From Ignavibacteria bacterium (GTDB lineage Bacteria > Bacteroidota > Ignavibacteria > Tepidaquicellales > OLB5), in the NCBI GenBank assembly GCA_026417195.1, contig JAOADS010000025.1, positions 1 through 16,423 on the forward strand: DNA of 16,423 nt, given 5' to 3'. A model generated the notes under the pieces. It did not search any database. It had not been told where the DNA came from and saw nothing but the letters and a program-made list of their open reading frames with translations. Of this stretch, positions 1 through 8,002 are shown one piece after another; the first letter of the stretch is position 1; each line of letters begins with the position of its first letter. The translations under genes were made by a program, and so were the position numbers.

Positions 1-1366
1 AAGAGACAGGCTCAGGCAGTCAATTGATATGCTGAAAAAAGTTGAACTCTTAGGAGGGGATGAATATACCGTCAGGTTTACTCTTTCCAAACCGTATTTT
101 AAGGCTATCTATGCTTTAAGTGACATTCAGATTATGGCAAAGCATATATCCGATCCGCAAGGATTAACCGATAAATATACTTTTGAAGAATGTTCAGATA
201 TTTCAGTTGCACAGAAGAATCCAAATATGAAAAAATTTGCGGACTGGTTTAATTCTCAGGATATGAACAGAAATCCAAAAAATCTCATCGGCTCAGGTCC
301 TTATATATTTGAAAGGTGGGAAACAGGTCAGTGGGTTTACTTCAGAAGGAATCTGAATTACTGGAATAAAGATAATATTTACGGAAAAGCATATCCAGAC
401 AAACTTGTAATAAGAGTAATACAGGATCAGAGTGCTGCAACTGTCTCAGCTAAAAACAGAGAGATTGATTTAATGTACGTTGTAAAACCTGTAGATTTTG
501 TTAAAGAACTTTCTGAGCCAGAGAAGTTCGGAATGAAAAAGGCAGATCCTTTCGAGCCGGTCTTCACTTATCTCGGTTATAATCAGAAGAACGTTATTTT
601 CTCTGATGTTAAGGTAAGATGGGCTCTTGCATATCTTGTTGACAGAGATGCCATAATTGAAAAAGTTCAGTATGGACTTGCTCTTCCTACACAAAGTCCG
701 GTTTACTTCGGAGATAAAGATCATTATAATCCAGATTTGCCTGAAATAAAATTTAATCCGGAAAAAGCAAAGGAATTGCTGAACGAAGCTGGTTGGAAAG
801 ATACTGACGGGAACGGAGTTCTTGATAAGACAGTTGATGGGAGGAAGGTGGAGTTTAGATTTACTTATTTACTTAATACTAATGAACAAAGAAAACAGAC
901 ATGTCTGGTAATAGCTGATGCTCTTAAAAAAGCCGGCATAATTGCAGAAATACAAACTCTGGAATGGTCAGTATTTCTGGAGAAACTCAAGAAGCAGGAG
1001 TTTGATGCTTTTATGGGTGCCTGGGTCTTAACCGATTATCCGCCGGATCAGTATCAGTTGTTTCACTCATCACAGTCAAAGAATGAAGGAAGTAATTACG
1101 TCAGCTTTTCAAGTGCCCTGGCTGACAGTCTTATGGAAGCTTACAGATCGGAATTTGACTTTAACAGAAGAGTTCAGATCATGAAGCAAATTCAGAGAGT
1201 ATTATATGATGAACAGGCTTATACATTTCTCTGGGTGCCGAAAGCAAAATATGTATATGGAGAACGTTTCAGAAACGTAAGGTGGTATCCCACGCCGCCG
1301 ACTGCTTATCATGCACCGGAGTGGTGGGTGCCTTTCGGACAGCAGAAATTTAAAAGTACAAATTGA
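1..1366 (+). CDS. ABC transporter solute-binding protein, family 5 (peptide/oligopeptide type), 5'-truncated
   Basis: This is the C-terminal part of an extracytoplasmic family 5 (DppA/OppA-like) binding protein, which captures peptides or similar small solutes for an ABC importer. The frame is open from base 2, and the first ATG at base 29 falls inside the conserved fold. Aligned to the full-length paralogue starting at 3660, that Met matches about residue 163, so roughly 150 residues including the signal peptide lie upstream of the window. Family features are visible: an SGPY-F-WETG stretch, a KVRWAL-LVDR block, an AGWKDTDGNG loop encoded around 785-829 that resembles a calcium-binding DxDxNG motif, and a Trp-rich C-terminus. 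About half the residues match the paralogue by eye. The substrate is unknown. The family is clear; the exact 5' end is not in view. Confidence 0.93.
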   Translation, partial: RDRLRQSIDMLKKVELLGGDEYTVRFTLSKPYFKAIYALSDIQIMAKHISDPQGLTDKYTFEECSDISVAQKNPNMKKFADWFNSQDMNRNPKNLIGSGPYIFERWETGQWVYFRRNLNYWNKDNIYGKAYPDKLVIRVIQDQSAATVSAKNREIDLMYVVKPVDFVKELSEPEKFGMKKADPFEPVFTYLGYNQKNVIFSDVKVRWALAYLVDRDAIIEKVQYGLALPTQSPVYFGDKDHYNPDLPEIKFNPEKAKELLNEAGWKDTDGNGVLDKTVDGRKVEFRFTYLLNTNEQRKQTCLVIADALKKAGIIAEIQTLEWSVFLEKLKKQEFDAFMGAWVLTDYPPDQYQLFHSSQSKNEGSNYVSFSSALADSLMEAYRSEFDFNRRVQIMKQIQRVLYDEQAYTFLWVPKAKYVYGERFRNVRWYPTPPTAYHAPEWWVPFGQQKFKSTN

Positions 1367-1412
1367 ATTGCTTTATGTAAGTAAACTTACTATTTTCGCT
1401 AACACTAAATTC

Positions 1413-1420
1413 AGAAAGGA
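1413..1420 (+). promoter_or_regulatory. Shine-Dalgarno site of the GTG-started T9SS cargo gene
   Basis: AGAAAGGA lies 7 nt before the GTG at 1428. Most genes in this window have no such site, so this one supports the GTG start. The start is further supported by the signal peptide that immediately follows it. Confidence 0.6.
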
Positions 1421-1427
1421 AAAATAA

Positions 1428-3473
1428 GTGAAAAAAACATTATGTCTATTATTTTTACTTTTTTTAGTCTCTGAGGTTTTCACACAGGAACTTGAAACAG
1501 TAAATTACAATCCACCGGTTGCTTTAAAGCAGAAAGCATCTGATGTTCTGAAATTCATACGTCACGATCCTCCTATACCTGTTGCAGGTGACTGGGGTCA
1601 GGATTATCTTGCATTCAATGGTGAACCGACAGGCAGGGTATCAAGCGTATTTCGCTTATCTAACAATACACTATATCTTGCTGTACCTGATACTTCATCA
1701 GTCACTAATGCAGTTTTATCAATTTATTCAAGTACTAACAACGGGCAGAGCTGGAATTTGATTATAACAGGATCCGCTGCAGGTAATGCTATAGACAAAA
1801 CAGAGATGCACAGAAGCGGACTTGATTCAGTTTATTGTATATTCAGGTTTGCAAGAGGATCTTTAGCCAATCAGGTATATATAGCGAATATTGCAGATCT
1901 CGTTCCCCGTTTGTTTCTTACAGGTGGTTACAGAGATTTTTCAGCTTTTGCTTCTTCAACGGGAAGTCTTTATCTTTTCCTTGATACTCTGGGTACAAAC
2001 AGTATTATCAGGTATGCTTCTTTTGACGGATTTTACAGTGTTTCGCAGAGAGGTGTGGTAACAAGTACAGCTGCTCATATACAGGTAGCTAAGTCTTCCA
2101 CCGGAGATACGTGTATAATTATGTATTATCAGGCACCAACATCTGATACGGTAAGCTCTGCAATTACTGCTGCGAGATACAGGGAAAATGCTCCTGGTTC
2201 ATTAGCTTCTATAGCGTTTTTGACTAGCATCATTCCAGCTGGTCAGCCAAAGGATCAGTTCGGTGCTGCCTTGGGCAACAATGCAGCTTGGCTAATGTAT
2301 ACTGAAGGTAACCCAGGCTCAAGGAATATTTTCTTCAGGTGGAGCACCAACGGCGGGATTTCTTACGATGCGACAGCTGTTCCGCTTGCAAATAGTTCTA
2401 CTACTGATGAATATTGGTTTGACCTGAAATCATACAACACATTTGGCGGGGGATGTGATGCAGTTTACTATTTTGATTCTACCGGAGGTCCTAACAGTAA
2501 CACGGATAATATAAGATATTTATCAGCAATTGCATCTGCACCCCAAACTTTCTCTTCTCCTACAATAATAAGTCAGGTCATAGCAGTTTCAAATAACAGA
2601 GGTGTTAGTCCGTTTATAGTTGAATATTATGATGCCTCAGGTGATGCCGGTGTATTCTGGCTTGGATTAGGATCTACAGGAAGAGCTCTTTTTTATGACA
2701 GGCTTGGAGCACCTGCTCCTACAAATCCTCTTACGGTATGCAGGAATTCTGTTAATAAAACCATACCCGACCATTCAACAGTACGGGATACTATATATGT
2801 GGGTTTAGGTTCAAACAGAGTAGTTACTGATCTTATTGTAAGAATAGATACAGTACTGCATACATGGGATAGTGATCTTAGTTTCTATATCAGAAAGGGT
2901 TCGGTAAGCACAAAGTTTATCAACAGAGTTGGAGGCTCAGGTGATAATTTCATAGGAACAAATATTAAAGATTCAGCTGCTTTATGTCAGATAGGTTCTA
3001 CTGGTTGTAACACACCACCTTTTACAGGAACATTCAGACCATCTGTCGGTGGTTCTTTTGCAGGTTTCCTCAATCAGCCTACAGACGGTCATTGGATACT
3101 CAGCATAACTGACACTGTAAGTGGCGATACAGGTCTGTTAAGAGCCTGGTGCCTTGTAATCAGGTGGCAGGATGTAACAAGTGGTGAAACAGGAATAACA
3201 GAAATACCTTCATATTATGAGCTGATGCAGAATTATCCAAATCCGTTTAATCCAGCCACTACAATTAAATTCGCTATGCCGAAGGCTGAAAATGTAAAGC
3301 TAACAATATTTGATATTCTAGGAAGGGAGGTTGCAGTCCTTGTGAATGAATTCCGTACAGCAGGCGTATATGAAGTTAATTTCGATGCTTCACTCCACGC
3401 CTCCGGTGTCTATTTCTACAGGCTGGAGACACCTCAATTCACTGATACAAAGAAAATGCTACTGGTAAAATAA
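1428..3473 (+). CDS. Secreted protein with Asp-box-like beta-propeller region, P-domain and T9SS type A sorting domain
   Basis: This is a 681-residue exported protein of unknown specific function. A signal peptide (MKK, hydrophobic core, ending near Q20) sends it to the periplasm. The C-terminal domain (about 597-681, with YPNPFNP at 603-609, an I-F-D-ILGREV segment and a final KKMLLVK) is a T9SS type A sorting signal, so the protein should cross the outer membrane and be released or surface-anchored. Residues about 30-430 are beta-rich with Asp-box-like turns (STNNGQSW at 102-109 and STNGG at 306-310), suggesting a sialidase-like propeller without visible catalytic residues. Residues about 442-582 resemble the proprotein convertase P-domain, ending in a GHW-L-I-D then GD-G-L-W pattern, but no protease domain accompanies it. 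It uses a GTG start. The gene sits between two solute-binding protein genes and is followed by a hairpin. Domain calls are by eye; a role in binding or degrading an extracellular polymer would be inference only. Confidence 0.88.
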   Translation: MKKTLCLLFLLFLVSEVFTQELETVNYNPPVALKQKASDVLKFIRHDPPIPVAGDWGQDYLAFNGEPTGRVSSVFRLSNNTLYLAVPDTSSVTNAVLSIYSSTNNGQSWNLIITGSAAGNAIDKTEMHRSGLDSVYCIFRFARGSLANQVYIANIADLVPRLFLTGGYRDFSAFASSTGSLYLFLDTLGTNSIIRYASFDGFYSVSQRGVVTSTAAHIQVAKSSTGDTCIIMYYQAPTSDTVSSAITAARYRENAPGSLASIAFLTSIIPAGQPKDQFGAALGNNAAWLMYTEGNPGSRNIFFRWSTNGGISYDATAVPLANSSTTDEYWFDLKSYNTFGGGCDAVYYFDSTGGPNSNTDNIRYLSAIASAPQTFSSPTIISQVIAVSNNRGVSPFIVEYYDASGDAGVFWLGLGSTGRALFYDRLGAPAPTNPLTVCRNSVNKTIPDHSTVRDTIYVGLGSNRVVTDLIVRIDTVLHTWDSDLSFYIRKGSVSTKFINRVGGSGDNFIGTNIKDSAALCQIGSTGCNTPPFTGTFRPSVGGSFAGFLNQPTDGHWILSITDTVSGDTGLLRAWCLVIRWQDVTSGETGITEIPSYYELMQNYPNPFNPATTIKFAMPKAENVKLTIFDILGREVAVLVNEFRTAGVYEVNFDASLHASGVYFYRLETPQFTDTKKMLLVK

Positions 3474-3496
3474 ATATCAGAGCTTTATTTGGATTT

Positions 3497-3530
3497 AAGC
3501 CCGGTATTCTGAAAAGGATATCGGGCTTTT
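3497..3530 (+). terminator. Probable rho-independent terminator after the T9SS cargo gene
   Basis: A 10-bp stem (AAGCCCGGTA at 3497-3506 pairing with TATCGGGCTT at 3519-3528, one G-U pair) encloses a 12-nt loop. It is followed only by a short T run, so termination may be partial. It begins 24 bases past the TAA and separates the cargo gene from the next binding-protein gene. Confidence 0.65.
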
Positions 3531-3659
3531 GATTAGGAGTCGTATGATATAATGAAATTAAAAAAATTCCAGCCTTTTGTATTGAAATTTATAATAATAT
3601 GAATAAATTGCAGAACTGTTAAATAAGAAAACAATATTTTCAACTTAAAATTCAATGCC

Positions 3660-5480
3660 ATGTTTAAGAAGCCTTCAAGAAAGTCAAGATTAATTTGCAT
3701 TTGCTTTTCAGCTGTTTTTTCATTAACTCTGGCAGCTTGCAGTGGCAAAAAGAAAGACGGACAGACAACACTTGATGATTCAAAAGACAATATGCCTGCT
3801 CCGGCAGATACGAACGGAGCTGTTGTTGGAGACTGGATCGTTATAAGAGAAATGGCAGATCCGGAGAAACTTAACCCGATAGTTTCCAATGATGCATCGG
3901 CTTCAGAGATATGTTCTTACATGTTTGAGTCTTTACTGGGACAGAGCAAGGAAACATACGAACTTATACCCGCTCTTGCTGAACTTCCTGAGGTAAGTTC
4001 TGATAACCTTACATACACTTTCAGGATGAATAAAAATGCCAGATTTTCTGACGGAAAACCTCTAACAGGTAATGATGTTATCTTCACTCTGAAGTTTATC
4101 AAGAATCCTTTTGTTGACAATGCAGCTATGAGAAATTATTATGAAATGATTGAGAAAGCCGAGCTTGTTGACGGTGACCCTTATAAAGTTAAGTTTACTT
4201 TAGAGAAACCTAACTGGAGAGCTATTTATACACTTGCGGGATTACAGGTATTACCGAAACACGTTCTGGATCCGGAAAACATTACAGATAAGTTTCAGTG
4301 GAGTGAGTTTAAAGATATGAGGATAGCTGCTAAAAATCCGGACATTAAAAAGTTTGCTGACTTTGTTAATTCACAGGAAGTATCAAGAAGTGCCAAATAT
4401 CTTATTGGTTCGGGACCATACGTTTTTGAAAAATGGGAAACAGGCGCAGGTGTTACAATAAGAAGAAATCCGGATTACTGGGGTAAGAATCTTTCTCCTA
4501 ATTATCCTAACAAGATAATATTCAAAACAATACAGGACAATTCGGCTGCTCTTGTTGCTGCCAAGAACAAGGAAATAGATGCAATGTATGTTATTAAGCC
4601 TTCGGACTTCTACAATGACCTCAAAAACCCGGAGCAGTTTAAACTGATCAAGGCAAGACCTTTTGAACCGGCTTACGCCTATCTTGCCTGGAATCAGAAA
4701 AATCCCCTTTTTAAAGATAGAAAAGTACGCTGGGCTTTATCGCATTTAGTTGACAGAAAAACTATAATAGAGAGAGTTTTGTTCGGGGATGGTGTTCCGA
4801 TTCAGTCTCATATTTTCTATAAAAATAAGAAACTGCTTAATGAAAACTTACCTGTTATAGAGTATGATCCTGAAAAAGCAAAGAAATTACTTGAAGAAGC
4901 TGGGTGGAAAGATACTGACGGAAACGGAATACTTGATAAGATGATTGACGGCAAGAAGGTGGAATTTAAGTTTACGTTTCTCAGCAACACGAATCCTGTA
5001 AGGAAACAAATACTTCTTGTCATAGTGGATGCTCTTAAAAAGGTAGGCATTCAGGCTGAAGTTCAGGAACTTGAATGGTCTGTATATCTTGACAAGACGA
5101 AAAAGCATGAATTTGATGCTACATATTCTGCCTGGACATCTCCGACAACACCACCGGATCCTTATCAGATATGGCATTCATCTCAGGCTGAAGGGGAAGG
5201 AAGTAATTATATAAGTTTCATCAATAAAGAAAATGACTCCCTCATTGAAGCATACAGAAATGAAATGGATGAAGCGAAGCGAATAGAAATAATTAAGAAA
5301 TGGCAGCAGTTAATTTACGATGAGCAGCCTTATACTTTCCTCTGGAGTCCGAGGTCAAGATATGTTTATGACAGCAGGTTTAAAAATACCAGATGGTATA
5401 ATTATCAACCAAGCCCATCGTATAATGAATGGTGGGTTCCTCAGGGAGCACAGAAATATACGCAGAACATGAACTATTAA
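3660..5480 (+). CDS. ABC transporter solute-binding lipoprotein, family 5 (peptide/oligopeptide type)
   Basis: This is a 606-residue lipoprotein that should bind peptides or similar solutes in the periplasm and deliver them to the permeases encoded just downstream. A basic N-terminus and hydrophobic segment end in a lipobox LAAC, with the lipidated Cys at residue 27. A charged, Lys/Asp-rich linker follows (to about residue 55), then the family 5 fold: a DPEKLNPI-like start near 64, a FSDGKPLT-DV block, SGPYVFEKWETG, KVRWALSHLVDR and a DTDGNGILDK loop at 418-427. Length is normal for the family with an extended linker. The ATG at 3660 places the signal peptide correctly, although no Shine-Dalgarno is obvious. 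It is a close paralogue of the gene at the left edge and lies 12 nt before the permease gene, so it probably heads the transporter operon. Substrate cannot be read from sequence; peptide, opine or nickel are all known for this family. Confidence 0.95.
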   Translation: MFKKPSRKSRLICICFSAVFSLTLAACSGKKKDGQTTLDDSKDNMPAPADTNGAVVGDWIVIREMADPEKLNPIVSNDASASEICSYMFESLLGQSKETYELIPALAELPEVSSDNLTYTFRMNKNARFSDGKPLTGNDVIFTLKFIKNPFVDNAAMRNYYEMIEKAELVDGDPYKVKFTLEKPNWRAIYTLAGLQVLPKHVLDPENITDKFQWSEFKDMRIAAKNPDIKKFADFVNSQEVSRSAKYLIGSGPYVFEKWETGAGVTIRRNPDYWGKNLSPNYPNKIIFKTIQDNSAALVAAKNKEIDAMYVIKPSDFYNDLKNPEQFKLIKARPFEPAYAYLAWNQKNPLFKDRKVRWALSHLVDRKTIIERVLFGDGVPIQSHIFYKNKKLLNENLPVIEYDPEKAKKLLEEAGWKDTDGNGILDKMIDGKKVEFKFTFLSNTNPVRKQILLVIVDALKKVGIQAEVQELEWSVYLDKTKKHEFDATYSAWTSPTTPPDPYQIWHSSQAEGEGSNYISFINKENDSLIEAYRNEMDEAKRIEIIKKWQQLIYDEQPYTFLWSPRSRYVYDSRFKNTRWYNYQPSPSYNEWWVPQGAQKYTQNMNY

Positions 5481-5492
5481 TTAGTTTATATT

Positions 5493-6503
5493 ATGTCTCA
5501 ATATGTTTTAAAAAGAGTTTTACTTTTTATCCCGACACTGATCGCTATTACGTTGATTACTTTTACCATATCTCGTTTAGCACCGGGTGATCCTACAGAA
5601 CTGAAAGTGGGAGTAAGCGGAGAAAATCTCAAAGCTGACGAGAAAAGTCAGCTAAATCAGCAGGCAAAAGAATATTATAAACAGAAGTGGGGACTTGACA
5701 AACCTATTCATATTCAATATCTGATATGGCTTGGTAATATGGCAAGAGGGGATTTTGGTAATTCCTTTGTTGATAACCGGCCCGTTATTGACAAGATTCT
5801 CGAAAGAGTCCCGATTACTGCAACGATAAGTGTCATCGTTGTTGCATTAATATATATAATAGCAATACCGATAGGGATTTACTCAGCTGCAAGGCAGTAT
5901 TCTTTCATAGACAGGTTCACTACATTTATATTATTTGTTCTCTACTCACTTCCTTCATTCTGGGTAGCTACCATGGCTATAGTTTTTCTTGCAAATGTTG
6001 AATATATAAAACTTTTCCCTACTTCAGGTCTTTATACGCTTGGCTCTGAAAACTGGTCTTTCTGGGAAAAATTAATCGACAGAATTCATCATTTGATACT
6101 TCCTGTAACTTGTTCTGCCTTAGCAAGTTTTGCTTTTCTGTCAAGGCAAATGAGAGGGAGTATGCTTGAGGTGATCAGACAGGACTATATAAGAACAGCC
6201 AGAGCCAAAGGACTTAAGGAGAGAAAAGTGATCTTGAAACATGCATTAAGGAATTCTCTTATTCCAATAATTACACTTCTAGGTGGTATTCTTCCCGGTC
6301 TTATTTCAGGAAGCGTCATTGTTGAAAGTATTTTCTCAATTCCAGGTATGGGACAGCTTGCATTTCAGGCATTGATAGCCAGAGATTATCCTCTGATTAT
6401 GGCAGAACTTGTTTTAGCAGCTGTGCTTACTATGATAGGTCTTTTGCTTGTTGATATAATGTATGCAATAGTTGATCCCAGAATAGCATTTTCTAAAAAA
6501 TGA
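5493..6503 (+). CDS. Peptide-type ABC transporter permease, OppB/DppB family
   Basis: This is an inner-membrane permease half (336 residues) of a family 5 ABC importer. The N-terminus has the family look: a basic start, first membrane helix about 10-27, then SRLAPGDP. Five further hydrophobic segments follow. The cytoplasmic EAA loop, where the ATPase docks, is at about 227-260 with the pattern IRTARAKGL then LKHALRNSLIP. Length matches DppB/OppB. The gene starts 12 nt after the binding-protein gene and is followed 9 nt later by the second permease gene, so the three are almost certainly cotranscribed. There is no clear Shine-Dalgarno; the ATG is fixed by the conserved N-terminus. Whether it is Opp- or Dpp-like in substrate cannot be decided, so no symbol is given. 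Confidence 0.95.
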   Translation: MSQYVLKRVLLFIPTLIAITLITFTISRLAPGDPTELKVGVSGENLKADEKSQLNQQAKEYYKQKWGLDKPIHIQYLIWLGNMARGDFGNSFVDNRPVIDKILERVPITATISVIVVALIYIIAIPIGIYSAARQYSFIDRFTTFILFVLYSLPSFWVATMAIVFLANVEYIKLFPTSGLYTLGSENWSFWEKLIDRIHHLILPVTCSALASFAFLSRQMRGSMLEVIRQDYIRTARAKGLKERKVILKHALRNSLIPIITLLGGILPGLISGSVIVESIFSIPGMGQLAFQALIARDYPLIMAELVLAAVLTMIGLLLVDIMYAIVDPRIAFSKK

Positions 6504-6512
6504 TTTTAAAAC

Positions 6513-7643
6513 ATGGCTGACAGAAAAATACCAGAGCAGCAATTCATAGATGAAAATACCGTAATTAATAATCCGTCACCACAGTCTATTGCATCGGTAA
6601 GTGATGATATACCCCAGAACGGACAACCAAAACGCAGGGTAGATCAGACTTACTGGTCGCTGGTGAAACATCAGTATAGGAAAAACAAACTTGCTGTAGC
6701 AGCTCTATACGTGGTATTTTTCCTCGTATTAATGGCAATATTCGCTGACTTTCTTGCAAATGATAAACCGATTTACTGTAAATATAAGGGAGAGTCTTAC
6801 TTCCCTGTTATAAAACAATACCTTGTTGATCTGGGCTTTACGAAATGGGAACCTCAGTTTTTAAACGTGGACTGGAAAACTCTTGAGTTTGAAAGCGAGA
6901 TCTGGCCACCTGTTAAATATTCTCCTACTGGAGTTGATTTGTTCAACAATGCATCACCACCTTCAATTGAAACCGGACATTATCTCGGAACAGATGCAAT
7001 CGGACGGGATGTACTTGCCGGTTTAATTCACGGCTCCAGAGTGTCACTTTCCGTTGGTTTCATAGCCGCTGGCATTGCAATTTTTATAGGTGTTTTACTT
7101 GGAGCTCTGGCAGGTTATTATGGAGGCAAAATTGATTTAACCATAATGAGATTTGTTGAAATAATGCAATTGTTCCCGGCATTCTTCCTCATCATCACTA
7201 TTGTAGCGTTATATGGTTCAAGTATATGGTATATTATGATAGCAATAGGTCTAACGAGCTGGACAGGAAATACCAAACTTGTAAGAGGTGAAATTCTAAA
7301 AGTACGTAATATGGATTATGTTCAGGCTGCTGTTTCACTGGGTTTATCAAACTTCAGAATCATCTTCAGACACGTTTTGCCAAATGCTATCGCTCCGGTC
7401 CTTATAGCTGCTTCGTTTGAGATCGCAGGTGCCATACTTGCTGAGGCTGGTCTCAGCTTCCTGGGATTTGGTGTGGCTGCAACTAAAGTGACATGGGGAA
7501 GTGTTTTATCAGAAGCGAGGGGTGCTACAAGCTCCTGGTGGCTTGCAGTATTTCCGGGATTTATGATTTTTATCACAGTTGTTGCATATAATCTTGTTGG
7601 AGAGGGTTTGAGAGATGCCGTTGATCCCAGACTGCGTGATTAA
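6513..7643 (+). CDS. Peptide-type ABC transporter permease, OppC/DppC family, with enlarged N-terminal loop
   Basis: This 376-residue protein is the second permease subunit, partner of the OppB/DppB-type protein encoded 9 nt upstream. It opens with a polar, probably cytoplasmic extension of about 50 residues, then helix 1 (about 55-77). A periplasmic segment of about 100 residues contains KPIYCKYKGESYFPV and ends in the conserved HYLGTDAIGRDVLAGLIHGSR. Helices 2-6 follow from about 180. The EAA loop at about 268-296 reads YVQAAVSLGLSN then RHVLPNAIAP. The C-terminus GLRDAVDPRLRD is typical. The segment between helices 1 and 2 is longer than in E. coli DppC, which explains the extra length. 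No ATP-binding subunit gene follows; the next gene encodes a DUF2795 protein. Family assignment is firm, substrate unknown. Confidence 0.95.
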   Translation: MADRKIPEQQFIDENTVINNPSPQSIASVSDDIPQNGQPKRRVDQTYWSLVKHQYRKNKLAVAALYVVFFLVLMAIFADFLANDKPIYCKYKGESYFPVIKQYLVDLGFTKWEPQFLNVDWKTLEFESEIWPPVKYSPTGVDLFNNASPPSIETGHYLGTDAIGRDVLAGLIHGSRVSLSVGFIAAGIAIFIGVLLGALAGYYGGKIDLTIMRFVEIMQLFPAFFLIITIVALYGSSIWYIMIAIGLTSWTGNTKLVRGEILKVRNMDYVQAAVSLGLSNFRIIFRHVLPNAIAPVLIAASFEIAGAILAEAGLSFLGFGVAATKVTWGSVLSEARGATSSWWLAVFPGFMIFITVVAYNLVGEGLRDAVDPRLRD

Positions 7644-7690
7644 AAACCAAATAAATCAAAATTATTAAAATTAAATAATAAAACAATAAT

Positions 7691-7696
7691 AAGGAG
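7691..7696 (+). promoter_or_regulatory. Strong Shine-Dalgarno site of the DUF2795 gene
   Basis: A perfect AAGGAG lies 8 nt before the ATG at 7705. The transporter genes upstream lack a comparable site, which suggests this small gene is translated more strongly than its neighbours. Confidence 0.7.
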
Positions 7697-7704
7697 AAAT
7701 AAAA

Positions 7705-7932
7705 ATGGTTTGGACATTAGAACTTGCATCCTATCTGGATGATGCTCCATGGCCAGCCAATAAATATGAGCTGCTGGACTATGCCCAAAGAACAGGAGCT
7801 CCTAAAGAAGTGATCGAGAACCTGAAGGAACTTGAGGATACGGATGAACCTTATGAAAGTATAGAGGAAATATGGCTAGACTATCCAACTAAAGAAGACT
7901 TTTTCTACGATGACGAGGAAAAGGATTTCTGA
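7705..7932 (+). CDS. Small acidic DUF2795 domain protein
   Basis: This is a 75-residue cytoplasmic protein with no signal peptide or membrane segment and a strongly acidic C-terminus. It matches what I recall of DUF2795 proteins from Bacteroidota: an N-terminal WTLELASYL, then DAPWPANKYELLDYAQRTGAP followed by a helix with VIENLKEL, an acidic turn with YESIEEIW, and a C-terminal DYPTKEDFF. The central part resembles a small helical fold seen repeatedly in DUF2795. The molecular function of the family is not known to me. It has the best ribosome-binding site in the window and is followed by a strong terminator, so it is the last gene of the transporter block or a small unit of its own. The 61-nt gap from the permease gene is AT-rich and could carry a promoter, but I cannot identify one. 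Confidence 0.85.
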   Translation: MVWTLELASYLDDAPWPANKYELLDYAQRTGAPKEVIENLKELEDTDEPYESIEEIWLDYPTKEDFFYDDEEKDF

Positions 7933-7963
7933 ATTCTGATTACAATAATGATTTTTTATGTTT

Positions 7964-7985
7964 CCCCGAGACTTCGGGGTTTTTT
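7964..7985 (+). terminator. Rho-independent terminator after the DUF2795 gene
   Basis: The stem CCCCGA (7964-7969) pairs with TCGGGG (7974-7979) around a 4-nt loop and is followed by TTTTTT (7980-7985). This is a compact G+C-rich hairpin in an AT-rich background, 31 bases past the stop codon, and the clearest terminator in the window. Confidence 0.88.
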
Positions 7986-8002
7986 ATATCTTTTAAATTA
8001 AG

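Noticed and set aside
470..724. Antisense open frames inside the binding-protein, permease, holB, PHP and purF genes
   Set aside because: All lie fully within well-recognised genes, have no family features or ribosome-binding sites, and look like chance open frames.
29..1366. A 445-residue protein starting at the ATG at base 29
   Set aside because: The frame is open upstream, and the Met aligns with about residue 163 of the paralogue, so it is an internal codon of a gene cut by the window edge.
1377..1390. Inverted repeat GTAAGTAAACTTAC after the first binding-protein gene as a terminator
   Set aside because: The stem is only 5 bp, AT-rich and followed by a short T run. It is too weak to call.
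3567..3595. Sigma-70-like promoter with TATAAT at 3590-3595 before the second binding-protein gene
   Set aside because: The -10 hexamer is perfect, but the -35 at correct spacing (TTCCAG) matches poorly, and TATAAT arises easily in such AT-rich DNA.
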